The notes under the pieces: model-generated | Seen by the model: only the letters and a program-made list of their open reading frames with translations | What the model was told of the DNA's origin: nothing | The model's database searches: none | Position numbers and translations under genes: made by a program | Shown: positions 24,153 through 33,980 of the stretch, in pieces | How positions within the stretch are numbered: the stretch's first letter is position 1 | How the letters are laid out: each line of letters begins with the position of its first letter | DNA from: Sphagnum compactum | Taxonomy: Eukaryota; Bryophyta; Sphagnopsida; Sphagnales | DNA: 64,000 nucleotides | Direction of reading: 5' to 3' | Assembly (NCBI GenBank): GCA_965153455.1 | Contig: OZ234495.1 | Span: forward strand, 12,768,875-12,832,874

Positions 24153-25075
24153 TGTGTGTGTGTGTAAAAATGTCAAATTTTGGAAATTTAAAAATAAATT
24201 TTGAAAGTCTAATACAATGTGCAAATACGAGCATCAAAGTGTTTGACTCATCCTTTGACTTGAATGAACATGTCTACATGTGAACATCGAATATATTGTA
24301 AGATAATGATATCATAGTTAATGTTAATCTATGGGCTCTATGGTAAGCTTTTGAATCATTTGATTTGTTGAGTAATGTGAAAGTTATTGTTAATGGTAGA
24401 AAATTGTTATATTAGTTAAACACTATGGATGTTAGAAGACAGTAGTATTGTCACTAAATGATAGTTATTGTCAAATGGTCAAATAATTATCACATGAAAA
24501 TTTTTAAATGAAATTGGTTTTCGACGATAATGTCGTCAATACAATGAACTATTTTCATAGGGTAGAATAATTAGAAGTTAATTTGGGAGAAATTATAATA
24601 AATTAATGCTAATTATTAAAAATAATATTTTAATCTAGTTTATTTAGAAGGGCATTTTAGTAACTTTTTAATTATTAGTAATAAATATTATACTTACCAT
24701 TTTTTATTTACTAGGGGATGAAGCCATTTAGGTTCCAAGTAGATAAGGAATGGTTACATTTCTTTTAATTAGGATGTGTGGAAAGGATTAAGATAAGGAT
24801 ATTTAAAAGGATAAGAAAATATAAGAAGATAAGGACTTAACCCTTGTGTGATGAATAACCTTCTTGGGTTCTTTATTTATCCTTTAAGGAAGGGTATCAT
24901 TCCTTTGTATGATTTTAGATTGGATGTGGTTAAGAGAGTTCTTTTGGGGAATAAGTGTGTACGTGACATTGAAGAATCAAAAGTAATTCGTGTCTTTCAT
25001 GCCCTAGTCCTTTAGTCAAAACGACCATCCCCTTTGGTCAATGTGAACATTTTAGTCAAGTTGGACCTTATGAAA
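24153..25075. other. AT-rich stretch, probably the interior of a CACTA element
   Basis: No ORF is supported. Because a CACTA terminus closes this stretch at 25098, part of it is likely the non-coding inside of that element. Its left terminus was not found. Confidence 0.3.
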
Positions 25076-25098
25076 AGTCACGTTTTCTTGTAGTGAAA
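25076..25098 (-). mobile_element. CACTA terminus inserted in a gypsy element
   Basis: Read on the minus strand the sequence is CACTACAAGAAAACGTGAC, the classic CACTA terminal inverted repeat. The plus-strand sequence just left of it (GGTCAATGTGAACATTTTAG...) would be the element's inside. It cuts the RNase H reading of the gypsy remnant, so it was inserted later. Confidence 0.6.
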
Positions 25099-27545
25099 GT
25101 TTTTAATCATGAATTTCATAATTAATCTCAACAAGGAAAACTTACAACAATGAAAACTAAAAGGATGAAGGAGATCGTCATGTCCAGGTTGTGAGAGCAT
25201 AGTTCCTAGTGCAAAATTAGAAGCATCATTGTTTAAGACAAAGGGTTTGGAAAGGTCTACAATATCAATCAAAAGTGGGGTAGTCGTAAAGGAAGCCTTC
25301 AAAGATTGGAAGGCGTTAGCTTCAACTCCCCATGAGAAAGGTTGATCATTCTAAGTTAAACGAGTAAGAAAAATCACTATCGTAGAATAATGCATAATGA
25401 AACATCGATAGAAGTTGGTAATCCAAGATAACATTGAACATCACAAATGGAAATTGGGGTAGCCTAGTTGACAATGGTCTAAACCTTGCAAGAATCCATG
25501 CAAATGCCATCTCCAAAGATGATGTAGTCGAGGAATTCCACTTTGGTTTGATGAAATTCACATTTCTCCAATTTGGCATAAAGTTTGACTTCCCTAAGCT
25601 TGTTTAAAACAAGTTGAACATGTCGTTCATGCTCTTCCATGTTTTTGGAGAAAATGAGGATGTCATCAATGTAATAGATCACAAAATCATCTAGTTATTC
25701 ACAAAAAATCATTCATGAAGTGTTGACAAACGGCAGGTGCATTTGTAAGGTGAAAGGGCATCATAACATATTCAAAATGGCCATAACATGTAAGAAATGT
25801 AGTCTTCCATTTGTCACTTTTTCAAATACACACCAAGTTGTATGCCCCATGTAAATCAATCTTGGTATACACCTTGGTATGACTTAGTTGGTCCACAATC
25901 CTAAGATTAGGGGTAAAGGATACCGATTTTTGATGGTGAGTCGATCCAATTCACGATAATTGACACACATTTGCAAAAATCCATCCTTCTTTTTGACAAT
26001 AGGATCAGGGCACCAGTTGGAGACTTAGAGTGTCAAATGAACCCTTTTTCAAGGTTTTCATTGATGTACTCATGAAAAGTTGCACATTCGTCTTGTGATA
26101 GGTTGTAGATCGGGTTGAATAGAGGTTGTGTTCCCTTTTCAAGATCAATGGTGCAATCATATGGATGATGCTCTGGTAATGTGTTTTCTTTTCAAACAGG
26201 TCCTTGAATTCCTTATACTAAGAAGGAATCTCATGATGAGGTGATTCAACATTTGATGTGGGAAGAACATAGATAGGAATGCATTTCCTTTTTTGGCAAT
26301 TTGCATGAAAGCTTTTGCTCCAATGAACAAATTAAGCTTTTGAGCTCTTGAAATCTTGGGCACTCCCCCAATATTTATCACATTCAAAGAACTTAATACA
26401 CGAATTGTCCAAGTGGTAGTCTTCGCCTTCACTAATGATGTTTTGGGATGTAGGGTTTTCACATTTTGTATGTTATTTTTTGAGATACATCAAAATGAGA
26501 CTTCTTGTATGGCATTCCACTCAAGGGTTGTGCAAAATGAACCATGATAACCCAATGACAATAGGGTTTGTTAGGGATGAAATGACATTGAAGGCCACCT
26601 TGTTTATATGTGTCTTGATAGTATTATCTAAAGCCTTGGTTTCATGCGTCACAGGTCCTGAAGAAAGATTTCGACCATCAATGACCTCCACTGCTATTGG
26701 CATGTTTTTCTTCATGATAATCATTTTATGTCGTTGCACTAACTCCTTGTCGATGAAACACGTAGATGTAATAAAATCAAGTAATGATTTAGTCTCCATT
26801 GTCATGGATCTGTCGTATTTTATCGTGATTAGTAATAAGAAACAAGGTGTTGGGTTTAAACTGGGACCATTTTGAACACATGATGTGTCTGAAGCCAATC
26901 TCACGATCCATATTGAAACTGGGCGTCTTCATTACCCAAATCTTGAGAAAGTGGTTCGAGCTATATACAGTAGTTATTTCTTGGGGCAATTGGTAGCGAT
27001 GTAACCTGGCTTTCCATAAGACATGCATAGTTTGTTCACACATCATCATTGCTTATTTTGTTCCATGAGTGGTTTGAATCGTGTCTTATCAATTTGCATG
27101 GGATCATCCTTTGATGTAAATGTTGTTGATGGAGACAGCATAGTAGGTGCAAAATTCTTTGGGATTACATTTTTTTTTATCAACGTTCAAAAAGTTTGTT
27201 ATCGCAACAAATAACTTCAGGAATTGTTAAAGTTGTGCTTGATAGCAATGTGCCAATAAGGCCAGCTTGAATTGGGCCATTTGGATAATGATGGGGGTGC
27301 AACAGAATGATTAGTCACACTTGGTTAAAAAAACTTCGAAACTTGGAAAATGTCCCATCAAACTTGTGAAAAAGGATATTTTGCGCCTCCTTAACTTGGG
27401 ATGATGTCATGGGAGCACATCCCAATGACATTGATGTTTGAACATTTTGAAGATGAGTAACAGAATCATGAAGAGCTTAATTTTCTTGTTGCATATGCTT
27501 AAAAGCAACAAGGACTTCTTCCATAAGTGCAACCATCTCTTCTCT
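25099..27545 (-). pseudogene. Ty3/gypsy retrotransposon remnant (gag, knuckle, protease, RT, RNase H start)
   Basis: Minus-strand fragments appear in gag-pol order. Gag comes first (27240-27545; KFDGTFSKFRSF and a Pro-rich HPHHYPNGPIQ stretch). The zinc knuckle (26983-27028) reads CMSYGKPGYIATNCP, with Tyr where Cys and His should be. The retropepsin (26521-26904; FIDKELVQRHKM, VEVIDGR, GPVTHETKAL, GLSWFILHNP) has lost the catalytic Asp-Ser/Thr-Gly (reads DFI). Reverse transcriptase follows (about 25479-26160; [21 protein letters not shown] near 25670, KLEKCEFHQT). The start of RNase H (25099-25302; KPFVLNNDASNFALG) comes last. Frameshifts and stops are frequent. RNase H is cut by the CACTA terminus and no integrase is seen. 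The protease motifs resemble the chromovirus-like elements shared by fungi and seed-free plants; that clade assignment is only an inference. Confidence 0.8.
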
Positions 27546-28150
27546 AAATATAAACATGATTATGAACATTATGAAATATGACACTAACAAGAGGTAGGTA
27601 ATCCACAACCTCAATTAACAAGAAGTGGGTAATTCGCGATTTTTGAAAAAAAATTCCTTGAAGAAGAGGGGTAATCCACACTCAATTCCAAAAACAATTT
27701 AACTCTCAAATGATTTATAAACATAAAAATAGACGTAAACCTACTACAATCTATTCAAATTGTTAAGGACACGAATAATCACAGGAACAAAGGCTAAAGG
27801 AAAGGTCTAAGTCTAATTTTCAAACAAGGAACAAAACAAGATTATATGATTAAAAAACAAGAACATAAAAAAAATAGGAATATCAAAATGTGTAAAACAA
27901 ACGTGAAAACAAATATTTATTATGTTGACATATGCAAACATGAACATGAAAAGAACATGACAAGGCTATGGTGTAAGATCGTGTTTAAAACTAGTGTTGA
28001 ATAAACTAAACATAGTGGAAAATTTGATTTTTACTTATACCCCTTAGGCACCTAACTCAAGGAAGTTTCTCAAAAAAATTTCAATTTACGTGTAGCCCAT
28101 GTTCACCCATGTGTGCCAATGTGTACCCATTTGTGAACTATGGAGGAACT
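27546..28150. other. AT-rich stretch between gag remnant and 11-bp repeat
   Basis: Probably the 5' leader of the gypsy remnant. It contains no ORF and no recognisable primer binding site. Confidence 0.3.
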
Positions 28151-28436
28151 AAGATTCAATTGAGAGTAAATTAAAATATAATTAAGAGTGAACTTATACT
28201 TAACTAAATCTTAACTGAGAGTTAACTAGAAGTGAATTAAAAGTGAACTACAAGTTAACTAAAAATGAACTGAGAGTTAACTAGAAGTGAATTAAAAATG
28301 AATTGAGAGTTAATTAGAAATGAACTAGGACTTAATTAAGAGTGAACTAAGAATCAACTGAAAGTAAACAAAAATTTAATTGGAAGTTAACTAAAAATGA
28401 ACTAAAATTAAACTAAAAGTTAAGTATAAGTTTATT
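28151..28436. repeat. 11-bp minisatellite, 26 units
   Basis: From 28151 the sequence divides without gaps into 26 consecutive 11-mers ending in AACT, AATT or close variants, for example GAGAGTTAACT, AGAAGTGAATT, AAAAATGAACT. Substitutions are common but I find no indel over 286 bp. The consensus is about RRAAGTKAAYT. Confidence 0.9.
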
Positions 28437-28573
28437 ATAAATCATGGATGAACATTAAAATGAATGAGCTTCATAACATTAGCATCTGTGATAGATAGGC
28501 AATAACACATCTTTTAGAATCTCAACACAGAGTAAGGATTACGAGGATATAATCCAAAGTAGAGGGGGGATAA

Positions 28574-29715
28574 TGTTAAGGGATATAAATCTTTTGATTA
28601 ATTATCACCATAAGCATTTTAATAATTAATAGTTACTAGTGGTAGATTTACTACCCCTTACTAAAGGGGTGAAGTTAATGGGATTAAGTAATTCATGTTA
28701 ATGAGTGGTTGGGGGTAATTTACCCAATGATCAAAGAGATTTTTAGGAAGAGATTAGGATAAGGGCCTTATTTTCGTGAGGTCAACGTGGGCTTTATGTG
28801 GTTTTGTGGAAAAAAAATATTAGAGGAGGATTTGGAGGACATTTATAGGATTCGATAGGTTAGTAGTTGTGTTGTTGGAATGAAATCCTCTTGGAGAAGT
28901 GAGTGTTGTAACACTAGGGATGAAAGAGTAATGACGAAATGCATTTTGTACTTCTGTGTTATGGAAAGGGAAAACGGTTGAGGAATTTCTACATGTTTTG
29001 CATGCATTTATTCTATTAGGAGGTGTAGAAAATAATGTAGTTTAGATTATACAAAGGTGTTGATGTCCTTTTCCATGGTATTTATGTGTTTATCTTAGAA
29101 CAAATAGTAAGGGGGCATACCAAGTGGTAGCTTTTGGAATAGTAAGCTATTGGTTGCCACATGAAGGTAGCAAATAGTATGAGATAGTAGGAGAAGGGAA
29201 ACACTTGAAAATAGTAGTTTGCAAACTAAAAAAGACTGTATCAGGCAATAGGCAATGGTTGGGAATGGGTGCAACTTGGCAGCATTGGGGAGGCCTTTCA
29301 GGGTGCTGCAGATGATATGGAGAGTTACCAAAGGGTTTACATGCATTGTTAAGATGGGATAGTAGTTGTAGGAAGCTTGTAAACCCATTAGGGCAATGTC
29401 CACGAGACATTGAAGGCACTGTAAAACCTTGGAAAGTAATTACTTTCTAGTTATGTTCATTTCGCCTTTTTTATGTTTTCTTCCTTTGGCACCTTTGGAA
29501 TAACCTATAAACAAAACAATAAGTGTATTCATAGATAACAAACCTTACCCTCTTTTTTTGTTCTTTGCATAACTTCTTATTTATTAATTGAATAGTTGTA
29601 ATAAAATAAGTAAGTGAAAGGAATTTCTTTTTGAATAATAAGGTGTTGACTTTATTCCCTCAATTTTACTCCTTGAAGGATGATAATGATCAGGAGGTGC
29701 AATTTCATCTCTTTA
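28574..29715 (+). repeat. Dispersed 1.15-kb repeat R, copy 1
   Basis: Matches, in opposite orientation, 51083-52236. Shared blocks include the start TGTTAAGGG (TGTTAAAGGG in copy 2), GGTAGATTTAC, AGTGGTTGGGGGTAA, ATTAGGATAAGGGCC, AGCCCATTAGGGCAA-like text and the end AAGGTGTTGAC and GGATGATAATGAT. A purine-rich AGTAGAGGGGGGA sits just upstream of the TG start, so a solo LTR is possible, but no matching second LTR in the same orientation was seen nearby. ORFs in it do not match between copies and are not genes. Confidence 0.7.
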
Positions 29716-30289
29716 TAATTATGACTTTCCAAAATAAAGGGTTTTTTTGTCGAAATATATATTCTTACCACACACACTTACCATTCCTAACATGTGTACT
29801 TTTATCACATATTAACAATCTCCATTTTATCCCATATGGTTTGCCAAAGTTCTCACCTTTTCACTTATATTCTTTGACCTACATGAAAATTTAAAATTTG
29901 TGAGCTTTTAAAGTTTCAAGTTTGTTTTTGTTTTTTTTCTTACGATGGGCCAATATAATTGGCTAATTGTTCCAAAAACAAAAGAAACAAAATAATTAGG
30001 GACTTGGAATGCACCCCATTTAATTAATAAAATTAATAAAATATAAAATTTTAAGCATGTTTATTCAAAAAAAATTACCCAAATGCCAAAACATATTTGA
30101 TTGCGAATACAAATTTAAAAGAAAAATCCAAGATGTTGAATAAAATATAGTTTTTAAAAATTACATAAATTTGTATATGTGTTTCATTAAGGTATGTTGA
30201 TTTAAGGAAAATAAGTCAAACTAAATAATATATTTTATTCGTGTCCGACGAATATATCTAAATAAAATATATAATTTCATAATATTGAT
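29716..30289. other. AT-rich gene-free stretch
   Basis: No ORF, repeat unit or RNA gene that I can support. Confidence 0.4.
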
Positions 30290-31330
30290 TTTTACGTATA
30301 GGGGAAAGCACTACTAGCATGCCTTCCACCTTGTAACAATGGTGGAGTCTGAAGTACATGGTGGAAGGAGCTTGCATAAAGATTGAAGGCCCAAATATGC
30401 TTATCCAAATTTCCCTACACCCAATGAGGATGTTTTAAATTAGCTTATGCAATTCTTGTTTTCATACATGAAATTTCTCACTCCAAGCTGGCAATGAAAT
30501 GGCGCCTTAAAAATACATTACACACATTTGACAAGGTCATTATGTATAAGAGAAGGCATTGTTATTAGTGTTTTTCACCTTGTAATGAAAGCAAAGTTCG
30601 AGGTAGAGGGTGGAAAACATTGACAACAATGCATTTCTTTGCATAATGGTCGAGGGTCCATATGCACTTACACAAACTTTCCTTTAATAACAATAACAAC
30701 CCATATTACCTTACAAAAACTTTCCTTGTTTTCTTACAAGAAATCATGCTTTAAGTTGGCAAGGCAATTGTGCCTTGTAAGGTGCCTTGAAAATACACTA
30801 TGCACATCCACTAAGGTCATTATGTCTGAAAGAAGGTAATGTTGTTAGTGCCTTCCCCTATACATAATGGCTAAGTTAGGTTATGCAAACATTTCCTGTT
30901 TCCTTAACAAGAAACCTCTTGCTCTAGGTTGGCGAGGGAATTGCACTTTGTTAGACGATCTAGAAATACACAAGACATGTCTAGCGAGGTCATTATGTAT
31001 AACTTCCACCTTGTAATGAGGATGAAGCTCAAAATACAAGGTGGAAAACATTGATAACAATGCTTTCCCTTGCATAATCGCTGAGGGCTCATATGTACTT
31101 ACACAAACTTTCCTTACATACCAATGATGGCCCATATCAATTTATGAAAAAAATTCTTCTTTCCTTACAAGAATCATCCAGCTTGAAGTTAATGAGAAAA
31201 TTGCACGGTGTATGGTGTCCTGAGAATGCACTATGCACATCCACCCAAATCATTATGTAGAATGTAGAGGGAAGGCCCACTATTGAATGCCTCCTTAGTT
31301 TGAGGGTGGTGGCCTCAAGGGTTACAGCCT
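30290..31330. repeat. Tandem repeat, about 260-280 bp unit, about four copies
   Basis: The phrase AAGGTCATTATGT or a variant recurs at 30533, 30813, 30986 and 31247. Around it are repeated blocks CACCTTGTAATGA, AAAACATTGA.AACAATGC, CTTACACAAACTTTCCTT, TTCCTTACAAGAA and TGCACATCCAC. The unit beginning at 30813 is shortened (about 175 bp), so it has an internal deletion. Units are quite diverged, so it is an old array. ORFs on both strands follow the repeat and are not genes. Confidence 0.75.
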
Positions 31331-31603
31331 TAAGCATAAAGCAGAAAAGCTTTTTTTTTATTCAAATGGTAGAAGTTCTACATGTGTGGTGAGATGCCAT
31401 CAAATACAAAGAAAAAAAAACCTTGAAACAATTTATGAATAACTTAAGTATGAATGAATATGGGTACCATCCAACAGATACCCACCATATCAATTATTGA
31501 CAACCCTTGAACATTAGCAGAGTGCACCCCTTCAGTGTATGGGTATTAAAATTTTGGGTGTCTTACACGTCCCAGGGTTCCCCCCTGGCCCCTCCTGAGT
31601 CCA

Positions 31604-31983
31604 GGCCACAGTGAACCAGCGCACCATCCACTGGATGCCTGTTATACTCAGTTGTGGATGAACCTCAACTGAGTTAATATTTGGTTTCACCTTAGTAACC
31701 AATTGTGTAGGAGATAGGTCTCATACATAGGTAGTAGGTAGGAAAATAGGTAACTACCAAGTAAGTAGATGGTTTATACATATGTAAGGTCTGTTTTTAC
31801 TACCTACCTACTAACAACCTGCTTGTGGGTTGTTAGTAGGTAGGTTTAAAAAACAAAAGCAACTGAGCTAACCACCATGGTTAGCTAGCTAGGGAACTGA
31901 AACTCAACAGAAAATTGTCCCCTTAGCACTTACCATTCATCCTTCATGGTGCACTGACAGGTGCTGCTGGTTCACTGTTGCCC
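31604..31983 (+). mobile_element. MITE family A, copy 2
   Basis: A full-length copy bounded by GGCCACAGTGAACCAGC and its complement GCTGGTTCACTGTTGCC. The inside carries GGATGCCTGTTATACTCAG, TAGGTCTCATACATAGG, GTAG and CTAC tetranucleotide runs that can pair, and the palindrome TAACCACCATGGTTAGC. No coding capacity. Confidence 0.85.
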
Positions 31984-32431
31984 TGAGGTCCTCTGCTCTA
32001 GGCTAGGCTAATACGCTGTTATACACAAATGTCCAGTAGTAGTGCACACACACATGGCAAACTGCAATACGTGAAAAGAGTGTTGGTTCCTCTACAAATC
32101 CGAGTGTACAGGACTGAAATATCATCACACTCGAGTCACATGTTATGTGTGTGTGTGTATATATCATGTGTGTTGTTTGCATTTAGTATGTGACAAGCAC
32201 ACAAGTCAGCCTCCTTTTTCCAGTTCAAAATATCAACCAAGACAAAAACAAAAACAAAAACAAAAAAAACCCTCATCTCCTAAGTTCTATAGGTATTATT
32301 ATACACCCAAAAATTACTCTAACAAATAAATGACTTATAATAATGGTTGGTGTGAGCCCGACATGACTAACTACTATTGGGGGGGGGGTTTGGGGTTGTT
32401 AGGGTCTGGGACCTTGAAAAGCTTGCACCCC

Positions 32432-32796
32432 GGTCACAGTGAACCAGCACCCACCAGCACACCATCCACTGGATGCCTGTTATTACTCAGTTGTGGACGA
32501 ACCTCAACTGAGTTAATATTTGGTTTCACCTTGTTAACCAATTCTGTAAGAAATAGGTCTCATATATAGGTAGGTAGGTAAGAAAATAGGTAACTACTAG
32601 GTAAGTAGATGGTTTATACATATATATAGAGGGCTGTTGTTAGTAGGTTGTTAGTAGGTAGGTAGTTTTTAAAAAAAAAGTAACTGAGCTAACTACCATG
32701 GTTAGCTAATGAACTGGAACACAACAGAGAATTGTTTCCAGACCATTTATCATCCATCCTTCATGGTGCACTGGTGGGTGCTGGTTCACTGTGGCC
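32432..32796 (+). mobile_element. MITE family A, copy 3
   Basis: Starts GGTCACAGTGAACCAGCAC and ends GTGCTGGTTCACTGTGGCC, with the same interior as copy 2. It lies only ~450 bp from copy 2 in the same orientation. Confidence 0.85.
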
Positions 32797-33980
32797 GTGC
32801 ACCTCTGCGAGGCTATTCACTTTTCTTTTGCTTCCCACTTGAAAAGCATGTCTCTAATTTTTCTTCACGTGTCCCTTTTTGTGGGGGATGTGTTTCTTCG
32901 TGTCTGCGGATTCCCCCAACGCACTTTCCCTCTCCCAGTACTTACCGTAAGTAAGCCTTTGCTTTGATTTACGTTCTCTCACTCGGACAAACGACAAGAA
33001 ACACACAGAAGCACATGGATGTGTGAATGGTTTTGAGAGTTTTGTGTGTTGATATTTATTTGGAGTCTCTGGAAGTGGCTATGTGATTGATTGAATGATA
33101 CAAAGAGATATTTTGGTTTTTTTTTTTGTGGTCTCTGTCTGATCTCTTTTGAGAAAATTCTTGGCTTGCATTATTAGATTTTGGTGCATTTTGTGATTCT
33201 CAAACTAGGTTTCTCCTGTAGGTCTAGTAGGATTGGTGGGAAGTAGTGGGTGGATGTCCGGGCCTTCGGTGTGCTGGATCCTGTTTGTGGTTTGGCGGTG
33301 ATCATCTGGGTAGCGGAATTTGTAATCAAGTTTGGAGCTTTGTGTGTGTGTGTGTGTGTACGTTTTGGTGGTTTTGAGTTGTGTGGTTGTCGAAGAGTGA
33401 GAGATTCGAAGCTCAAGCCTTTTTTTCTTCCTTCCAAGGGAAAGGCCGGTTTGGGTGTGACAATTCTGAATTCTTCTTCCAGCTCTTTTTGTGATTATAA
33501 GTTTGGTTTTTGTTGTGCATTTGGAACACGGCAACCTAGAAGTCAGTCCATCCAGTTAGGCTATTGAGTGAGTTGATAGGATGTGTTTGTTGCTCTAACG
33601 TATGTAGCTCTACATCACTTTGTGGATTTCAGTTTTCCTAGTGTTACAGCATCTCACATCCTTGCTTCTGTGTCTCTACAATTCATAGATTCAAGCTGTA
33701 ATATTGTTTTACAGCCGTTTGAATTTGTTGCTGAAAAAAAATGCTCAAGAGCTGAGCAAGTGCAGCAGAATCTGTTTGGGAGACCCGATTGAGGAAGGGA
33801 GGAAGCACCTTTGGATGCAAAGTCGGGTGTTCTCTCCTTAGATTTGTACAATTCCATCATGAATTGGTCGAATCTTTGTTGTAGATTTTAGAAGACCTTT
33901 GTGTCCTCAAGGGGCCATGATGGCATAACAGAGCTGTATTAGTGCAAGAGGAGCAACTTTTGGGAAGAGGGGAGTGCTTC
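32797..33980. other. Upstream region and 5' leader of the ABC transporter gene
   Basis: Contains a (TG)n run at 33343-33358 and mixed-composition sequence. Several upstream ATGs precede the chosen start. ORFs on either strand across the TG run are low-complexity artefacts. No other gene is supported. The promoter of the ABCB26-like gene presumably lies here. Confidence 0.4.

Noticed and set aside
28151-28436. CRISPR-like array
   Set aside because: Units are contiguous 11-mers without spacers, in a plant nuclear context.
33174-33567. ORFs on both strands around 33.3 kb
   Set aside because: Driven by the (TG)n run; no domain; they lie in the leader region of ABCB26.
33942-33980. Upstream start for ABCB26 at 33942
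   Set aside because: That codon is GTG; the first in-frame ATG is at 33981 and begins a transit-like peptide.
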